Assembly (NCBI RefSeq): GCF_030287445.1
Contig: NZ_JASVWB010000002.1
Location: 5,332,001-5,396,000, forward strand
DNA length: 64,000 nucleotides
DNA from: Streptomyces sp. ALI-76-A
GTDB taxonomy: Bacteria > Actinomycetota > Actinomycetes > Streptomycetales > Streptomycetaceae
Reading direction: 5' to 3'
Below are positions 36,103 to 45,492 of this stretch, piece by piece. Both the position numbers and the translations under genes were made by a program. Positions within the stretch are counted from its first letter, which is position 1, and every line of letters starts with the position of its first letter. The notes beneath the pieces were generated by a model, which saw only the letters and a list, made by a program, of their open reading frames with translations, was not told the origin of the DNA and searched no databases.

Positions 36103-37809
36103 GTGAGGACAGCGACACTGGGACCGGCGCAACGCGCCGAGTCACTCGCATCAATGGCCGAGCGTGAACTGGACGTGCTGGTGGTGGGAGCGGGCGTGGT
36201 CGGCGCGGGCACCGCCCTCGACGCCGTCACGAGAGGCCTGTCCACGGGCCTGGTCGAGGCGCGTGACTGGGCGTCCGGCACCTCCAGCAGGTCCAGCAAA
36301 CTGATCCACGGCGGCCTGCGCTATCTGGAGATGCTCGACTTCGCGCTCGTCCGGGAGGCGCTGAAGGAACGCGGCCTGCTGCTGGAGCGGCTCGCGCCGC
36401 ACCTGGTGAAGCCGGTGCCGTTCCTGTACCCGCTCCAGCACAAGGGCTGGGAGCGCCTGTACGCCGGCTCGGGCGTCGCGCTCTACGACGCGATGTCGAT
36501 GGCCCGCGGGCACGGCCGGGGCCTGCCCGTGCACCGTCACCTGAGCCGCCGGCACGCCCTGCGGGTGGCGCCCGCGCTGAAGAAGGACGCGCTGGTGGGC
36601 GCGTTGCAGTACTACGACGCCCAGATGGACGACGCCCGCTTCGTGACCACGCTGGTGCGCACGGCGGCGGCGTACGGGGCCAGGACCGCCAACCGCGCGC
36701 GGGTGACCGGCTTCCTGCGCGAGGGCGAGCGGGTCGTCGGCGCCCGGGTGCAGGACGTCGACGCGGGCGGGGAGTACGAGATCCGCGCCAAGCAGGTCGT
36801 GAACGCGACAGGCGTGTGGACCGACGACACCCAGGCGATGGTGGGGGAGCGCGGCCAGTTCCACGTCCGGGCCTCCAAGGGCATCCACCTGGTCGTCCCG
36901 AAGGACCGCATCCACTCGTCGACCGGGCTGATCCTGCGCACCGAGAAGTCCGTGCTGTTCGTCATCCCGTGGGGCCGGCACTGGATCGTCGGTACGACCG
37001 ACACCGACTGGGACCTCGACAAGGCGCACCCGGCCGCCTCCAGCGCCGACATCGACTACCTGCTGGAACACGTGAACTCGGTCCTCGCGGTCCCGCTGAC
37101 CAGGGACGACGTCCAGGGCGTGTACGCGGGGCTGCGACCGTTGCTGGCCGGCGAGTCGGACGCCACCAGCAAGCTGTCGCGCGAGCACACCGTGGCCCAT
37201 CCGGTGCCTGGGCTCGTCGTGGTGGCGGGCGGCAAGTACACGACGTACCGGGTGATGGCCAAGGACGCGGTGGACGAGGCCGTGCACGGCCTGGACATGC
37301 GGGTCGCGGAGTGCGTCACGGAGGACGTCCCGCTGATCGGCGCCGAGGGATACCGGGCGCTGTGGAACGCGCGGGCCCGGATCGCCGCCCGCACCGGGCT
37401 TCACGTGGTGCGTGTGGAGCACCTGCTGAACCGGTACGGCGTGATGGCGGAGGAGGTCCTCGGCCTGGTCGCCGTGGACAGCTCGCTGGGCGATCCCCTG
37501 CAGGGCTCCGAGGACTACCTGCGCGCCGAGGTGGTGTACGCCGCCTCCCACGAGGGCGCGCGGCACCTCGACGACGTGCTGACCCGGCGCACCCGCATCT
37601 CCATCGAGACCTTCGACCGGGGCACCCGCTGCGCCCGTGAGGCCGCCGAACTGATGGCACCGGTGCTCGGCTGGGACAAGGACCAGATCGAGCGCGAGGT
37701 CGAGCACTACGAGAAGCGGGTGGAGGCGGAACGGGAGTCGCAGCGGCAGCCCGACGACCTGACGGCGGACGCGGCGAGGCTGGGGGCGCCGGACATCGCG
37801 TCGTTCTGA
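36103..37809 (+). CDS. glpD: glycerol-3-phosphate dehydrogenase, FAD-dependent
   Basis: 568 residues; oxidises glycerol-3-phosphate to dihydroxyacetone phosphate and passes electrons to the quinone pool at the membrane. The FAD-binding motif VLVVGAGVVGAGTALDA lies near residue 24; TSSRSSKLIHGGLRYLE and RASKGIHLVVPKDR are GlpD signatures, and VAGGKYTTYRVMAKDAVD closes the FAD domain. GTG 36103 is preferred because GGAGG (36093-36097) is 5 bp away; GTG 36070 and 36100 are in frame. No glycerol kinase or facilitator gene is beside it, so it is likely a stand-alone paralogue. Confidence 0.95.
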   Translation: MRTATLGPAQRAESLASMAERELDVLVVGAGVVGAGTALDAVTRGLSTGLVEARDWASGTSSRSSKLIHGGLRYLEMLDFALVREALKERGLLLERLAPHLVKPVPFLYPLQHKGWERLYAGSGVALYDAMSMARGHGRGLPVHRHLSRRHALRVAPALKKDALVGALQYYDAQMDDARFVTTLVRTAAAYGARTANRARVTGFLREGERVVGARVQDVDAGGEYEIRAKQVVNATGVWTDDTQAMVGERGQFHVRASKGIHLVVPKDRIHSSTGLILRTEKSVLFVIPWGRHWIVGTTDTDWDLDKAHPAASSADIDYLLEHVNSVLAVPLTRDDVQGVYAGLRPLLAGESDATSKLSREHTVAHPVPGLVVVAGGKYTTYRVMAKDAVDEAVHGLDMRVAECVTEDVPLIGAEGYRALWNARARIAARTGLHVVRVEHLLNRYGVMAEEVLGLVAVDSSLGDPLQGSEDYLRAEVVYAASHEGARHLDDVLTRRTRISIETFDRGTRCAREAAELMAPVLGWDKDQIEREVEHYEKRVEAERESQRQPDDLTADAARLGAPDIASF

Positions 37810-37829
37810 GTCCTGGCGGGGCTGGCGAG

Positions 37830-38200
37830 AGGCGTGGGGCGGCTGAGTGTGGAGGGGGCTGCCTAATGTCGTGGGGCGGGCGAGCGTAGGGGACGGCTGA
37901 GCGTCGTGGGGCGGCCGAGTGTGCGGGGTTCCGGCGAGGGGCGTGGGGTGGCTGAGTGCGGGGCGGCTGAATGTGGTGGGGCGGCTGAGCGTCATGGGCG
38001 GCTGAGAGTGGGGCCGCGAATGGGCTGGGGCGGTCGGTCGAGGGTCGGGGGCGGCTGAGTGTCGTGGGGCCGCTGACGGTGGCGTGGCCCCGAACGGGCT
38101 GGGACGTGCCGAGGGTCGTGTGGCGGCTGAGCGCGGCGGGGCCCGCCGGATGTCGCGGGGCCGCCGAGCGTGATGGGGCGGCTGAACGGCTGGGTCGGCT
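37830..38200. repeat. degenerate ~18-bp repeat block after glpD
   Basis: About a dozen decayed copies of a unit like GTGGGGCGGCTGAGTGTC fill the spacer between convergent glpD and the serine hydrolase. Copies vary in length and wording (GGGGTGGCTGAGTGCG, GGGCGGCTGAATGTGG, GGGGCCGCTGACGGTG). There is no credible coding frame in 37810-38255. Confidence 0.75.
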
Positions 38201-38255
38201 GATGTCACTCGAACGGGTGTCGTGAGTCGGGATCTTCGTTCGGGAGCGGGTCGTT

Positions 38256-39299
38256 CTACGAGGTGCGGGGGCAGAACTCGGCGGCGAGCAGCGCCGGTTC
38301 GAGGCCGGGATCTGTGACCGCGTCCGTGTTCACCCGGAAGGTGAGGACACGACGACCGTCGACGGTGGCAGCGGTGCGCACGTAGCTGCCGGAGATCCGG
38401 CCGTTGTGCCCCCACACCGTGGTGCCGCACGGCAGCGTCACCGGGAACAGCCCCATGCCGTACGAGCCGTGTGCGGCGCGGGTGTCCAGCATCTCGCGCA
38501 GCCAGTGCGAGGGCAGGAGGCGTCCGCCGAGCAGGGCCGCGTAGAAGCGGTCCAGGTCGGCGAGCGTGGTCACCAGCTCACCCGCGGCTCCGGCCACCCG
38601 CGGGTCGAGCCGGGTGACATCGGTTCCGTCGGCGGCGTAGGCGGGGCCGTTCGGGGCGGGCAGGGCGGTACGGGATCCAGGGAAGGAGGTGCCCGTCAGA
38701 CCCAGCGGAGCGATGACGCGGCGTCCGGCCTCGGTGGCGTACGAGTGGCCGGTGACCTGCTCGACGACCAGGCCGAGCAGCACGTAGTTGGTGTTGGAGT
38801 ACGAGAAGCGGCCCGGGCGGTCAGGGGGGTGGGTGAGCGCGATGTCTACGGCCTGAACAGGGGTGACGGGTGTGAGGCCCCCGGTGTCCGCGGTGAAGTC
38901 GTACAGGCCGCTGGTGTGGGTGAGCAGGGCGCGCAGGGTCAGCGCGCGGCCGTCGTTGCCCGCTCCGCGCACCAGGCCGGGCAGATGCCGCTCCACGCTG
39001 TCGGACAACTCCAGCCGGTGCTCGGCGGCCAGTTGCAGGACGACCGTGGCGAGGAAGGTCTTGGTGACGCTGCCGGCCCGGAAGTGATCGGCGCGGGCGA
39101 TGCCGTGGCCCGCCCGGGCGTACCGGGTACCGGTTTCCTCGCGGGCCAGTAGGGCCGCGGCGGGGGCACCACCCTGGCTGACCAGCAGCGGGAGGACCGC
39201 GTCGGAGGGCGGGACAGCGGGCGCCGAGGAGGCGGCCGGCGTCAGGACGAGGAGGGCCAGGGACACGGGCAGGACCAGCAGTGTCCGAAGCCGTGGCAT
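38256..39299 (-). CDS. secreted serine hydrolase, beta-lactamase/D-Ala-D-Ala carboxypeptidase class C fold
   Basis: 347 residues with a Sec signal (MPRLRTLLVLPVSLALLVLT, cleavage near SSA). The serine-protease-like triad of penicillin-recognising enzymes is complete: S77-V-T-K80, Y167-S-N169 and the third motif HNG in TVWGHNGRISG. Residues such as LLTHTSGLYDF are family hallmarks. Such enzymes trim peptidoglycan stems or hydrolyse esters/amides; the substrate is open. ATG 39299 has GGGAGGG upstream. Terminal Cys (FCPRTS) and an internal LPCGTT Cys may form a disulfide. Confidence 0.93.
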   Translation of the reverse strand: MPRLRTLLVLPVSLALLVLTPAASSAPAVPPSDAVLPLLVSQGGAPAAALLAREETGTRYARAGHGIARADHFRAGSVTKTFLATVVLQLAAEHRLELSDSVERHLPGLVRGAGNDGRALTLRALLTHTSGLYDFTADTGGLTPVTPVQAVDIALTHPPDRPGRFSYSNTNYVLLGLVVEQVTGHSYATEAGRRVIAPLGLTGTSFPGSRTALPAPNGPAYAADGTDVTRLDPRVAGAAGELVTTLADLDRFYAALLGGRLLPSHWLREMLDTRAAHGSYGMGLFPVTLPCGTTVWGHNGRISGSYVRTAATVDGRRVLTFRVNTDAVTDPGLEPALLAAEFCPRTS

Positions 39300-39339
39300 C
39301 GCGAGGGCCCTCCCTTGTCGGGGCCCATCATGCAGGGGC

Positions 39340-39730
39340 GCGGAGGAGGGGGTGCGGGGGCCCCGGGAGTTACGGCTTTCGGGAGGAGTGGTCCCGGGAG
39401 CCATGGGCTTCGGGGGGTGGTGGTTGCGGGAGTTGTGGCTCTGGGAGCGGTGGTCCGTGGGGCCGCGGCTACGGAAGCGCTGGTGGTCTCCAGAGTTGTG
39501 GCTCGGCAGTGGTCTGGAGTCGCGGCTCCGGGGCAGTCGTCCTGGGTACGGTCCTGGGCGGGATGGTCCGGGCCGGATCATCCAGGGCGAGATGGTCCAG
39601 GGGATGACGGTCCGGGGGATGACGGTCCCGGGAATGACGGTCCGGGGAACGGCGGTTGGGCTGTCGCTCCCGGAGGTGGTGGTCCCCGGTGTGACGGCCT
39701 GGGAATGACGGCCCGGCGGATGGGGTGAGG
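39340..39730. repeat. degenerate repeat block ending in a 15-bp tandem array
   Basis: Loose GGAGTTGTGGCT / GGTCCGGGG words run through the spacer between the serine hydrolase and the first kinase. They culminate in tandem 15-mers GATGACGGTCCGGGG, GATGACGGTCCCGGG and AATGACGGTCCGGGG at 39603-39647. No supported gene lies in 39300-39856; promoter elements of the kinase gene must lie near 39740-39850. Confidence 0.75.
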
Positions 39731-39868
39731 CCGGGGCGGTAGGTCCGGGAGGGGGATGTCACGGGCCGCGCGACGGGCCCGGCGACCCCAGGGGCACCCT
39801 GGGCGTCGGGCACTTGTCGGGTGAGGGACAATGGAGGCTCTGTCAGGGCGGGTTGCATGAGGGGACGC

Positions 39869-42109
39869 ATGTCGGAGGCGGAGCGGGCGGGGACATCCCG
39901 TCAGGACACTCGTCAGGACAACAGCGAGCGTCTTCTCGCCGGGCGGTACCGGTTGGGAGGGGTGCTCGGCCGCGGTGGCATGGGCACGGTGTGGCGTGCC
40001 GAGGACGAGACCCTGGGCCGCACGGTCGCCGTCAAGGAGCTGCGGTTCCCGACCAATATCGACGAGGAGGAGAAGCGCCGCCTGATCACGCGCACGCTGC
40101 GTGAGGCCAAGGCGATCGCGCGGATCCGCAACAACAGCGCGGTGACGGTCTTCGACGTGGTCGAAGAGGACGACCGGCCGTGGATCGTGATGGAGCTGGT
40201 CGAGGGCAAGTCGCTCGCCGAGGTCATCCGGGAGGACGGCCTCCTCGAACCCAAGCGCGCGGCCGAAGTGGGCCTGGCGATCCTCGACGTGCTGCGGTCC
40301 GCGCACCGCGAGGGCATCCTGCACCGCGACGTGAAGCCGTCGAACGTGCTGATCTCCGAGGACGGCCGGGTCGTGCTCACCGACTTCGGTATCGCCCAGG
40401 TGGAGGGCGACCCGTCGATCACCTCGACCGGCATGCTCGTCGGCGCGCCCTCCTACATCTCGCCGGAGCGGGCACGCGGGCACAAGCCGGGTCCGGCGGC
40501 CGACCTGTGGTCGCTGGGCGGGCTGCTGTACGCGTCGGTCGAGGGTGTGCCGCCGTACGACAAGGGGTCGGCCATAGCGACGCTGACCGCGGTGATGACC
40601 GAGCCGCTGGAGGATCCGAAGAACGCCGGTCCGCTGAAGGACGTCATCTACGGCCTGCTCTCCAAGGACCCCGCCAAGCGGCTCGACGACGCGGGCGCGC
40701 GGGCGATGCTCAACGCCGTGATCCGCGCCCCGGAGCCGGCGCTGGACGCGACGAAGGTGGTGCCGCTGCCGCCGCAGCCCGACGAGCGTGCGGGCAGGAC
40801 GAGTTCGGCGAGCGGCGCCGGGGGCAGGCGGGGCGAGGAGGCCGGCGAGCGGTTCCGCGGGGCACTGCGTTCCGTGCGGAAGGCCGCCGGGGCGGCGGGA
40901 GCGGCGGCGACGTCCGCCGGGGCGGGCCGCGGCAAGTCCGATGGCGGTACGGGTGGTTCCGGAACTGGCGCCGGAGCGGGGGACGGGGCCGGGTCCCGGC
41001 CCGCTTCCGGGGCCGGGTCCGGCCTTGCGGCCGGGGCGGGGCTCGGCGGGGGTGCCGTGGCTTCGGGGACGGAGAGTGGCGCGGGGGCCTCGGGCTTCCG
41101 TAGCGGTACCGGTGACGGGATCGGTGGCTCGGGCGATGGTGGCGCGTCCTCCTCGGGTTCGGGGACGGCCGCGTCGAGTGGGGCCAGGGGCGGGTCCGCG
41201 GGAGGGTCCGCGTCGGGTTCGGTGCCCGGGCCTCGGGGTGGGAGTGCGCAGGGGGCGAACGGCGCGGCCGAGAACCGGAGTTCCGGATGGCCCGTGATGA
41301 CGCCCCCGGACCTGCCGCCGCGGCCCGTGCCCAGGGCGCCGCTCACCGACGTGGTGCCGCGCAGGACCCTGCTGATCATCGCGGTGGTGGTGGCGCTCGC
41401 GGTGATCGGTACCGTGCTGGCGCTCACCTTCGGCGGTGACGACGGTACGGACGGGGCCAAGGGCGGCGGTGCCAAGGTGACGGCCAGTGCGACCGGGAGC
41501 GCCGACACCAAGGAGGACGAGGGCGGCGGTACCCGTGCGGACGGCTCGGCGACCGGGTCCGCGACGGCGAGTGACCGGGCCACGGCGAGCGGCAAGGAGA
41601 GCGCGTCGGCCGAGAGCGGTGCCGGGTCGAACGGTTCCTCAGGTTCCTCAGGGTCCTCGGGTTCGTCCGGGGGCGGCGCGGCGGCCTCCACGCATCAGGG
41701 AACTCAGGGTTACTCGATCGGGCTGCCCGAGGGGTGGAAGTACCAGTCGACGAGTGCCGCGGGAGACCGGTTCACCGGGCCCGACGGGCAGAAGCTGCTC
41801 GTGGGCTGGACCTCCACACCGAAGAGCGACCCGGTGGCGGACTGGCAGAACCAGGAAAGCTCCATGACGCGCTCCCAGTACGACAGGATCCGAATAGAGA
41901 AGGTGGACTACCGCGGCTGGAACACGGCCGACTGGGAGTTCACCTATGTGGAGGGCGGAATACAGTACCGGGTGATCGACCGGGGGTTCGTGGTCAACGG
42001 CCAACTGGGGTATGGGCTGATGTACACGGCGAAGGCCGCGAACTGGGGCAGTGAGCTGCGGAAGACCACCTGGCAGACGCTGGCGGACACCTTCCGGCCC
42101 AAGTCGTGA
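39869..42109 (+). CDS. receptor-type Ser/Thr protein kinase 1 of 6
   Basis: 746 residues from ATG 39869 (GAGGGG 4 bp before; ATG 39857 and GTG 39821 are alternatives). The kinase domain (about 28-290) is intact: VLGRGGMGTVW, K56, HRDVKPSN with D154, and DFG from D172. A 200-residue Gly/Ala/Ser-rich linker (e.g. GGSGTGAGAGDGAGSRPASG) leads to one span (about 500-522), a Ser-rich stalk and an extracellular domain (about 613-746) beginning QGYSIGLPEGWKYQST. The last domain is shared in outline with the other five kinases. The array corresponds to the S. coelicolor eSTPK cluster around PkaI, linked to spore-wall synthesis (recalled). Confidence 0.93.
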   Translation: MSEAERAGTSRQDTRQDNSERLLAGRYRLGGVLGRGGMGTVWRAEDETLGRTVAVKELRFPTNIDEEEKRRLITRTLREAKAIARIRNNSAVTVFDVVEEDDRPWIVMELVEGKSLAEVIREDGLLEPKRAAEVGLAILDVLRSAHREGILHRDVKPSNVLISEDGRVVLTDFGIAQVEGDPSITSTGMLVGAPSYISPERARGHKPGPAADLWSLGGLLYASVEGVPPYDKGSAIATLTAVMTEPLEDPKNAGPLKDVIYGLLSKDPAKRLDDAGARAMLNAVIRAPEPALDATKVVPLPPQPDERAGRTSSASGAGGRRGEEAGERFRGALRSVRKAAGAAGAAATSAGAGRGKSDGGTGGSGTGAGAGDGAGSRPASGAGSGLAAGAGLGGGAVASGTESGAGASGFRSGTGDGIGGSGDGGASSSGSGTAASSGARGGSAGGSASGSVPGPRGGSAQGANGAAENRSSGWPVMTPPDLPPRPVPRAPLTDVVPRRTLLIIAVVVALAVIGTVLALTFGGDDGTDGAKGGGAKVTASATGSADTKEDEGGGTRADGSATGSATASDRATASGKESASAESGAGSNGSSGSSGSSGSSGGGAAASTHQGTQGYSIGLPEGWKYQSTSAAGDRFTGPDGQKLLVGWTSTPKSDPVADWQNQESSMTRSQYDRIRIEKVDYRGWNTADWEFTYVEGGIQYRVIDRGFVVNGQLGYGLMYTAKAANWGSELRKTTWQTLADTFRPKS

Positions 42110-42295
42110 GGGGGCGCGCGCTGATCGATCCCTTGTTCGATCCGGGGTTTGGCGCGTGAGATCTGCGATCCCCTCTTTGCGGGTTGCCTCCGGCACGTAT
42201 CGTGAGTGCTTGCGGACCGTACGCGGCCAGGTACCGGTACAGAACGGGCCGTGAGGCGAACGGAATTGACCAGCCGGGCGGCCGGGGGAGGCAAC

Positions 42296-45280
42296 GTGGA
42301 CGACTATGCGGGTCGGGTGCTCGCCGACCGCTACCGCCTGCCGCTGCCGCCCTCCGACGAGTACGAACTCACCGAGACCCGGGCCTTCGACACCTACAGT
42401 GGGCAGGAAGTCCTGGTCAGGCAAGTGCCGTTGCCCGAGGTCGTCGAGGCCGAGGTGCTCGACGCCGAGGGGCTGCCGGACGGTTTCACGGCCCGGGACC
42501 CGCGGGACCGCGGGGCGCGGCGCACGCCCGCGGGCGGGAGTGTGCGACGGCCGGCGGATCCGGCCGTACGGCGGGCCGTGGAGGCCGCGCAGGCCGCGGC
42601 GCGGATCCCCGACCACCCACGGCTCGACCAGGTCTTCGACGTGTTCGCCGAGGGCGGGTCGCTGTGGGTCGTCAGCGAGTTGGTGGCCGCGCGGCCCCTG
42701 GCGGCGTTGCTCGCGGAGAAGCCGCTGACGCCGTACCGGGCGGCCGAGGTCGCCGACGACGTCATCATGGCCCTGCGGGTCCTGCACGCCCACGGCTGGG
42801 TGCACCGGAACGTCACCGCGCGCACGGTGCTCGTCTGCGACGACGGCCGCGTGATGCTGACCGGTCTCGCGGTGGGTGCGGCGGAGGAGGCGCTGTGCGG
42901 GTACGACCCGGTGCCGGCCGAGGACAGTGCGTGGGGCGCCGGGGACGGGGAGTCCGGTGACGGGCGAGGGCCCGCCGGCGGAGCCGCCCAGGACGGCGGG
43001 GGTTTCGCGGGGCCCGGAGGGACGGGTGGCACGGGCGGGCCGTCGGGCGCCGGCGGCTTCCGTGGTGGTGCCCCGGGTTCCGGTGGTCAGGGCTTCGGCG
43101 GCCCGGGCGCTGGTGGTGCCGCGTACGGCTCCCGCGGTGCTCTGGGTGCCGGTGGACCGCAGGAACGAGGTCGCCCCGGTGTCGCCCAGGGGCCAGGTGG
43201 TCCCGTGGGTCATGGCCCCGTGAGTGCCGTGGGCCTGGACGGGACGGATGCCGAGGCCGCTCGGCGGGCCGCCATCGAGGCGCGGGCGGCCGGCGGACTG
43301 CCGGCTCCCGGCCCGGAGCCGGAGCGCACGGAGAGCGGGGCGTCGGCCGCGCTCGCCCGCCGGGCGGCGGACACCGGCACGGACATCAGGGCGGCGCGGG
43401 CCGGGGCGATCGCCGCCTATCGCGCGGGGGCGCGGGCCGCGGCCCGGGTCCAGGAGGCGCAGAACGGCCGGGCGGCCCTGCCGGGGGCCCGTCCCGCCCC
43501 CGAGGGCGACCCGACGGCTCTGCCCGCCGCCCGCCCGGGTGACCCGGCCGCGCAGGCCAACGGCTCGGCACAGCAGCCGCCGTACCCCCTGGGCAGTGGT
43601 ACGGAGCAGTCGTACGGCGGGGCGAACGGTGCGGGGCAGGAGCGGTACCCCGGGACTGCCGGGATGGAGCAGCAGCCGTACGGCGGGGCGAGCGGTGTGC
43701 GGGCGTCGTCCGGTTCCGGGGTGCCGGGGCAGATAGCCGACCCCTACGGTGTGCGGGCCGCCTCATGGCACGGCGCCGCGCCGCGCGGTGGAGCGCCGGT
43801 GGCCGGGGGCGACGGGCAGAGGGACCAGGGACGTACGGCGCTGCCTTCCGGAGGAAGCGGTGGTGCCGTGTACCCCGGCGCACCCACCGGTCATCGTGCG
43901 GCGCCCGGTTCCGCCGGTCTCGGCCCGGTGCCCGTCGGTGGACCGCCGGCGCCTTCTCCCGGTGCCGCGACCCCGCCGCCCACCCGGTGGGACGACCTGG
44001 CCGCCGGTGCGCCCGTGCGGCGCGGGCCCACGACCGCGTTGGCGGCGGAGCGGGCCCGGCAGGCGCGGATGGCCGTCGTGGGACCCGTGACCGAGCGGTG
44101 GGCGCCGGAGCAGGCCGGGCCCGTGCACGAGAACTGGCAGCTGGCGGCGCCGATCGGGCCCGCGACCGACCTGTGGGCGCTGGGCGCGCTGCTCTTCCGG
44201 GCCGTTCAGGGACACGCGCCGTATCCGGAGGAGTCGACCGCCGAACTGGTGCAGTTGGTGTGCGCGGAACCGCCCGCCTTCGCCGAGGAGTGCGGGCCGC
44301 TGCGGCCGGTCGTCGAGTCGCTGCTGCGGCAGGACCCGACCGAGCGGCTGGACTTCGAGGAACTGCGCGGCTGGCTGCGCTCGCTGGTGCGGTCGGCGCC
44401 CGAGCCGGAGGCAGGCGCCCACGTCGTGGCCGCGCCGCCCGCCGACACCAGCCGGCTGCCCGTCGTACGGCGCCGGGGCGAGCTGGTGCGCAGGCGGCGC
44501 GCCGGGCTGCCCGCACATCACGGACGGCACAAGCGGGCGCGGGAGGGGACCGGTTCGCCGCGCAGGCTCGGCCGGACCCTGCTCCTGCTGATCCTGCTCC
44601 TGCTGGCCGGCGCGATCGCGTACGCCATGCTCTTCATGCCGAAGACCGACTCCGGCACGGAGGGCGGCACGGACCGGACCGGGGCCGTCGGCGAGGTCGG
44701 TCCGGCGCCGGAGCGGTCACCGGAGGCGAGCAGTGAGCCCCGGCCCGACCAGACGTCGCCACGGCCCGAGAGCAGCCCGTCCTCCTCCGCCCGCTCCACC
44801 GAGACGCAGACCAACGGTCCCGAGGTCGCCGACGGTTTCACCCTGCGCAAGGACACCGAGGGCTTCCAGGTCGCCGTCGCCAACGGCTGGGAGCGCACGC
44901 CGGTCAACGGGCGCGGACAGGTCGTGTACACGCACGGCGGCTTCGAGCTCATCGTCGTTCCGGGGCGGGACAGCGCGGCCGGGGCCGGCAGCGACCCGAT
45001 GGTGTACCAACGGGAGAAGGAGCCGGAGCTCCAGCCGTACCGCGACTCCAGCTGGGCCACCGCGACCGGGCTGAAGACGATTCAGGTGGGCGAGCGGACC
45101 ATGGCCGAGGGGCAGTTCACGTGGACCGGTGACGACGGGCGCGAGCTGTACGTGCGCAACGTCGCGATGCTGATCGACGGGAAGTACCACGTGGTGCAGG
45201 TGCGCGGCCCGGAGGCCGAGCGGGACGAGGTGACCCGGCTGTACGAGCAGGCGTCGGGCACGTACCAGGTGACGGGCTGA
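42296..45280 (+). CDS. membrane pseudokinase (2 of 6) with a ~400-residue insertion in the activation segment
   Basis: 994 residues from GTG 42296, preceded by GGGAGG. The glycine loop is absent (RYRLPLPPSDEYELTETR), the ATP lysine is R42 in VLVRQV, HRD reads HRN (N172) and DFG reads TGL (189-191), so catalysis is not expected. After GLAVGAAEEALCGYD a Gly/Ala/Pro-rich tract runs to WAPEQAG (APE, 603-605) and the C-lobe resumes (ATDLWALGALLFRAVQGHAP). A span lies at about 761-781 and an extracellular domain at 850-994 (EGFQVAVANGWERTP) resembles the domains of its neighbours. It probably acts as a scaffold or regulator for the adjacent kinases (inference). Confidence 0.9.
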   Translation: MDDYAGRVLADRYRLPLPPSDEYELTETRAFDTYSGQEVLVRQVPLPEVVEAEVLDAEGLPDGFTARDPRDRGARRTPAGGSVRRPADPAVRRAVEAAQAAARIPDHPRLDQVFDVFAEGGSLWVVSELVAARPLAALLAEKPLTPYRAAEVADDVIMALRVLHAHGWVHRNVTARTVLVCDDGRVMLTGLAVGAAEEALCGYDPVPAEDSAWGAGDGESGDGRGPAGGAAQDGGGFAGPGGTGGTGGPSGAGGFRGGAPGSGGQGFGGPGAGGAAYGSRGALGAGGPQERGRPGVAQGPGGPVGHGPVSAVGLDGTDAEAARRAAIEARAAGGLPAPGPEPERTESGASAALARRAADTGTDIRAARAGAIAAYRAGARAAARVQEAQNGRAALPGARPAPEGDPTALPAARPGDPAAQANGSAQQPPYPLGSGTEQSYGGANGAGQERYPGTAGMEQQPYGGASGVRASSGSGVPGQIADPYGVRAASWHGAAPRGGAPVAGGDGQRDQGRTALPSGGSGGAVYPGAPTGHRAAPGSAGLGPVPVGGPPAPSPGAATPPPTRWDDLAAGAPVRRGPTTALAAERARQARMAVVGPVTERWAPEQAGPVHENWQLAAPIGPATDLWALGALLFRAVQGHAPYPEESTAELVQLVCAEPPAFAEECGPLRPVVESLLRQDPTERLDFEELRGWLRSLVRSAPEPEAGAHVVAAPPADTSRLPVVRRRGELVRRRRAGLPAHHGRHKRAREGTGSPRRLGRTLLLLILLLLAGAIAYAMLFMPKTDSGTEGGTDRTGAVGEVGPAPERSPEASSEPRPDQTSPRPESSPSSSARSTETQTNGPEVADGFTLRKDTEGFQVAVANGWERTPVNGRGQVVYTHGGFELIVVPGRDSAAGAGSDPMVYQREKEPELQPYRDSSWATATGLKTIQVGERTMAEGQFTWTGDDGRELYVRNVAMLIDGKYHVVQVRGPEAERDEVTRLYEQASGTYQVTG

Positions 45281-45492
45281 CGCGTCGGAGCATCCTCCGG
45301 CCGACAGGACCGAGCCCGGGCTCCGACCTGGGCTGCGTCCGTGGGGTGCCGGGACGCCGACCGTGCCCCGTTGGTTGACTCCCGTCTCTCGAAGGGACAA
45401 CCGTCACAGTGCGGTCTCCTTGACGGTTCCCTGGTTCCTTTCGGCCGGGACAGGTCCTTACTCTGACCCTGTCAAGAGCATTGCGGGGCAAC

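Noticed and set aside
39300..39860. Repeat-encoded proteins such as GMTVRGMTVPGMTV (plus) or their minus-strand equivalents
   Set aside because: Frames follow only the 15-bp repeats, with no RBS or domain.
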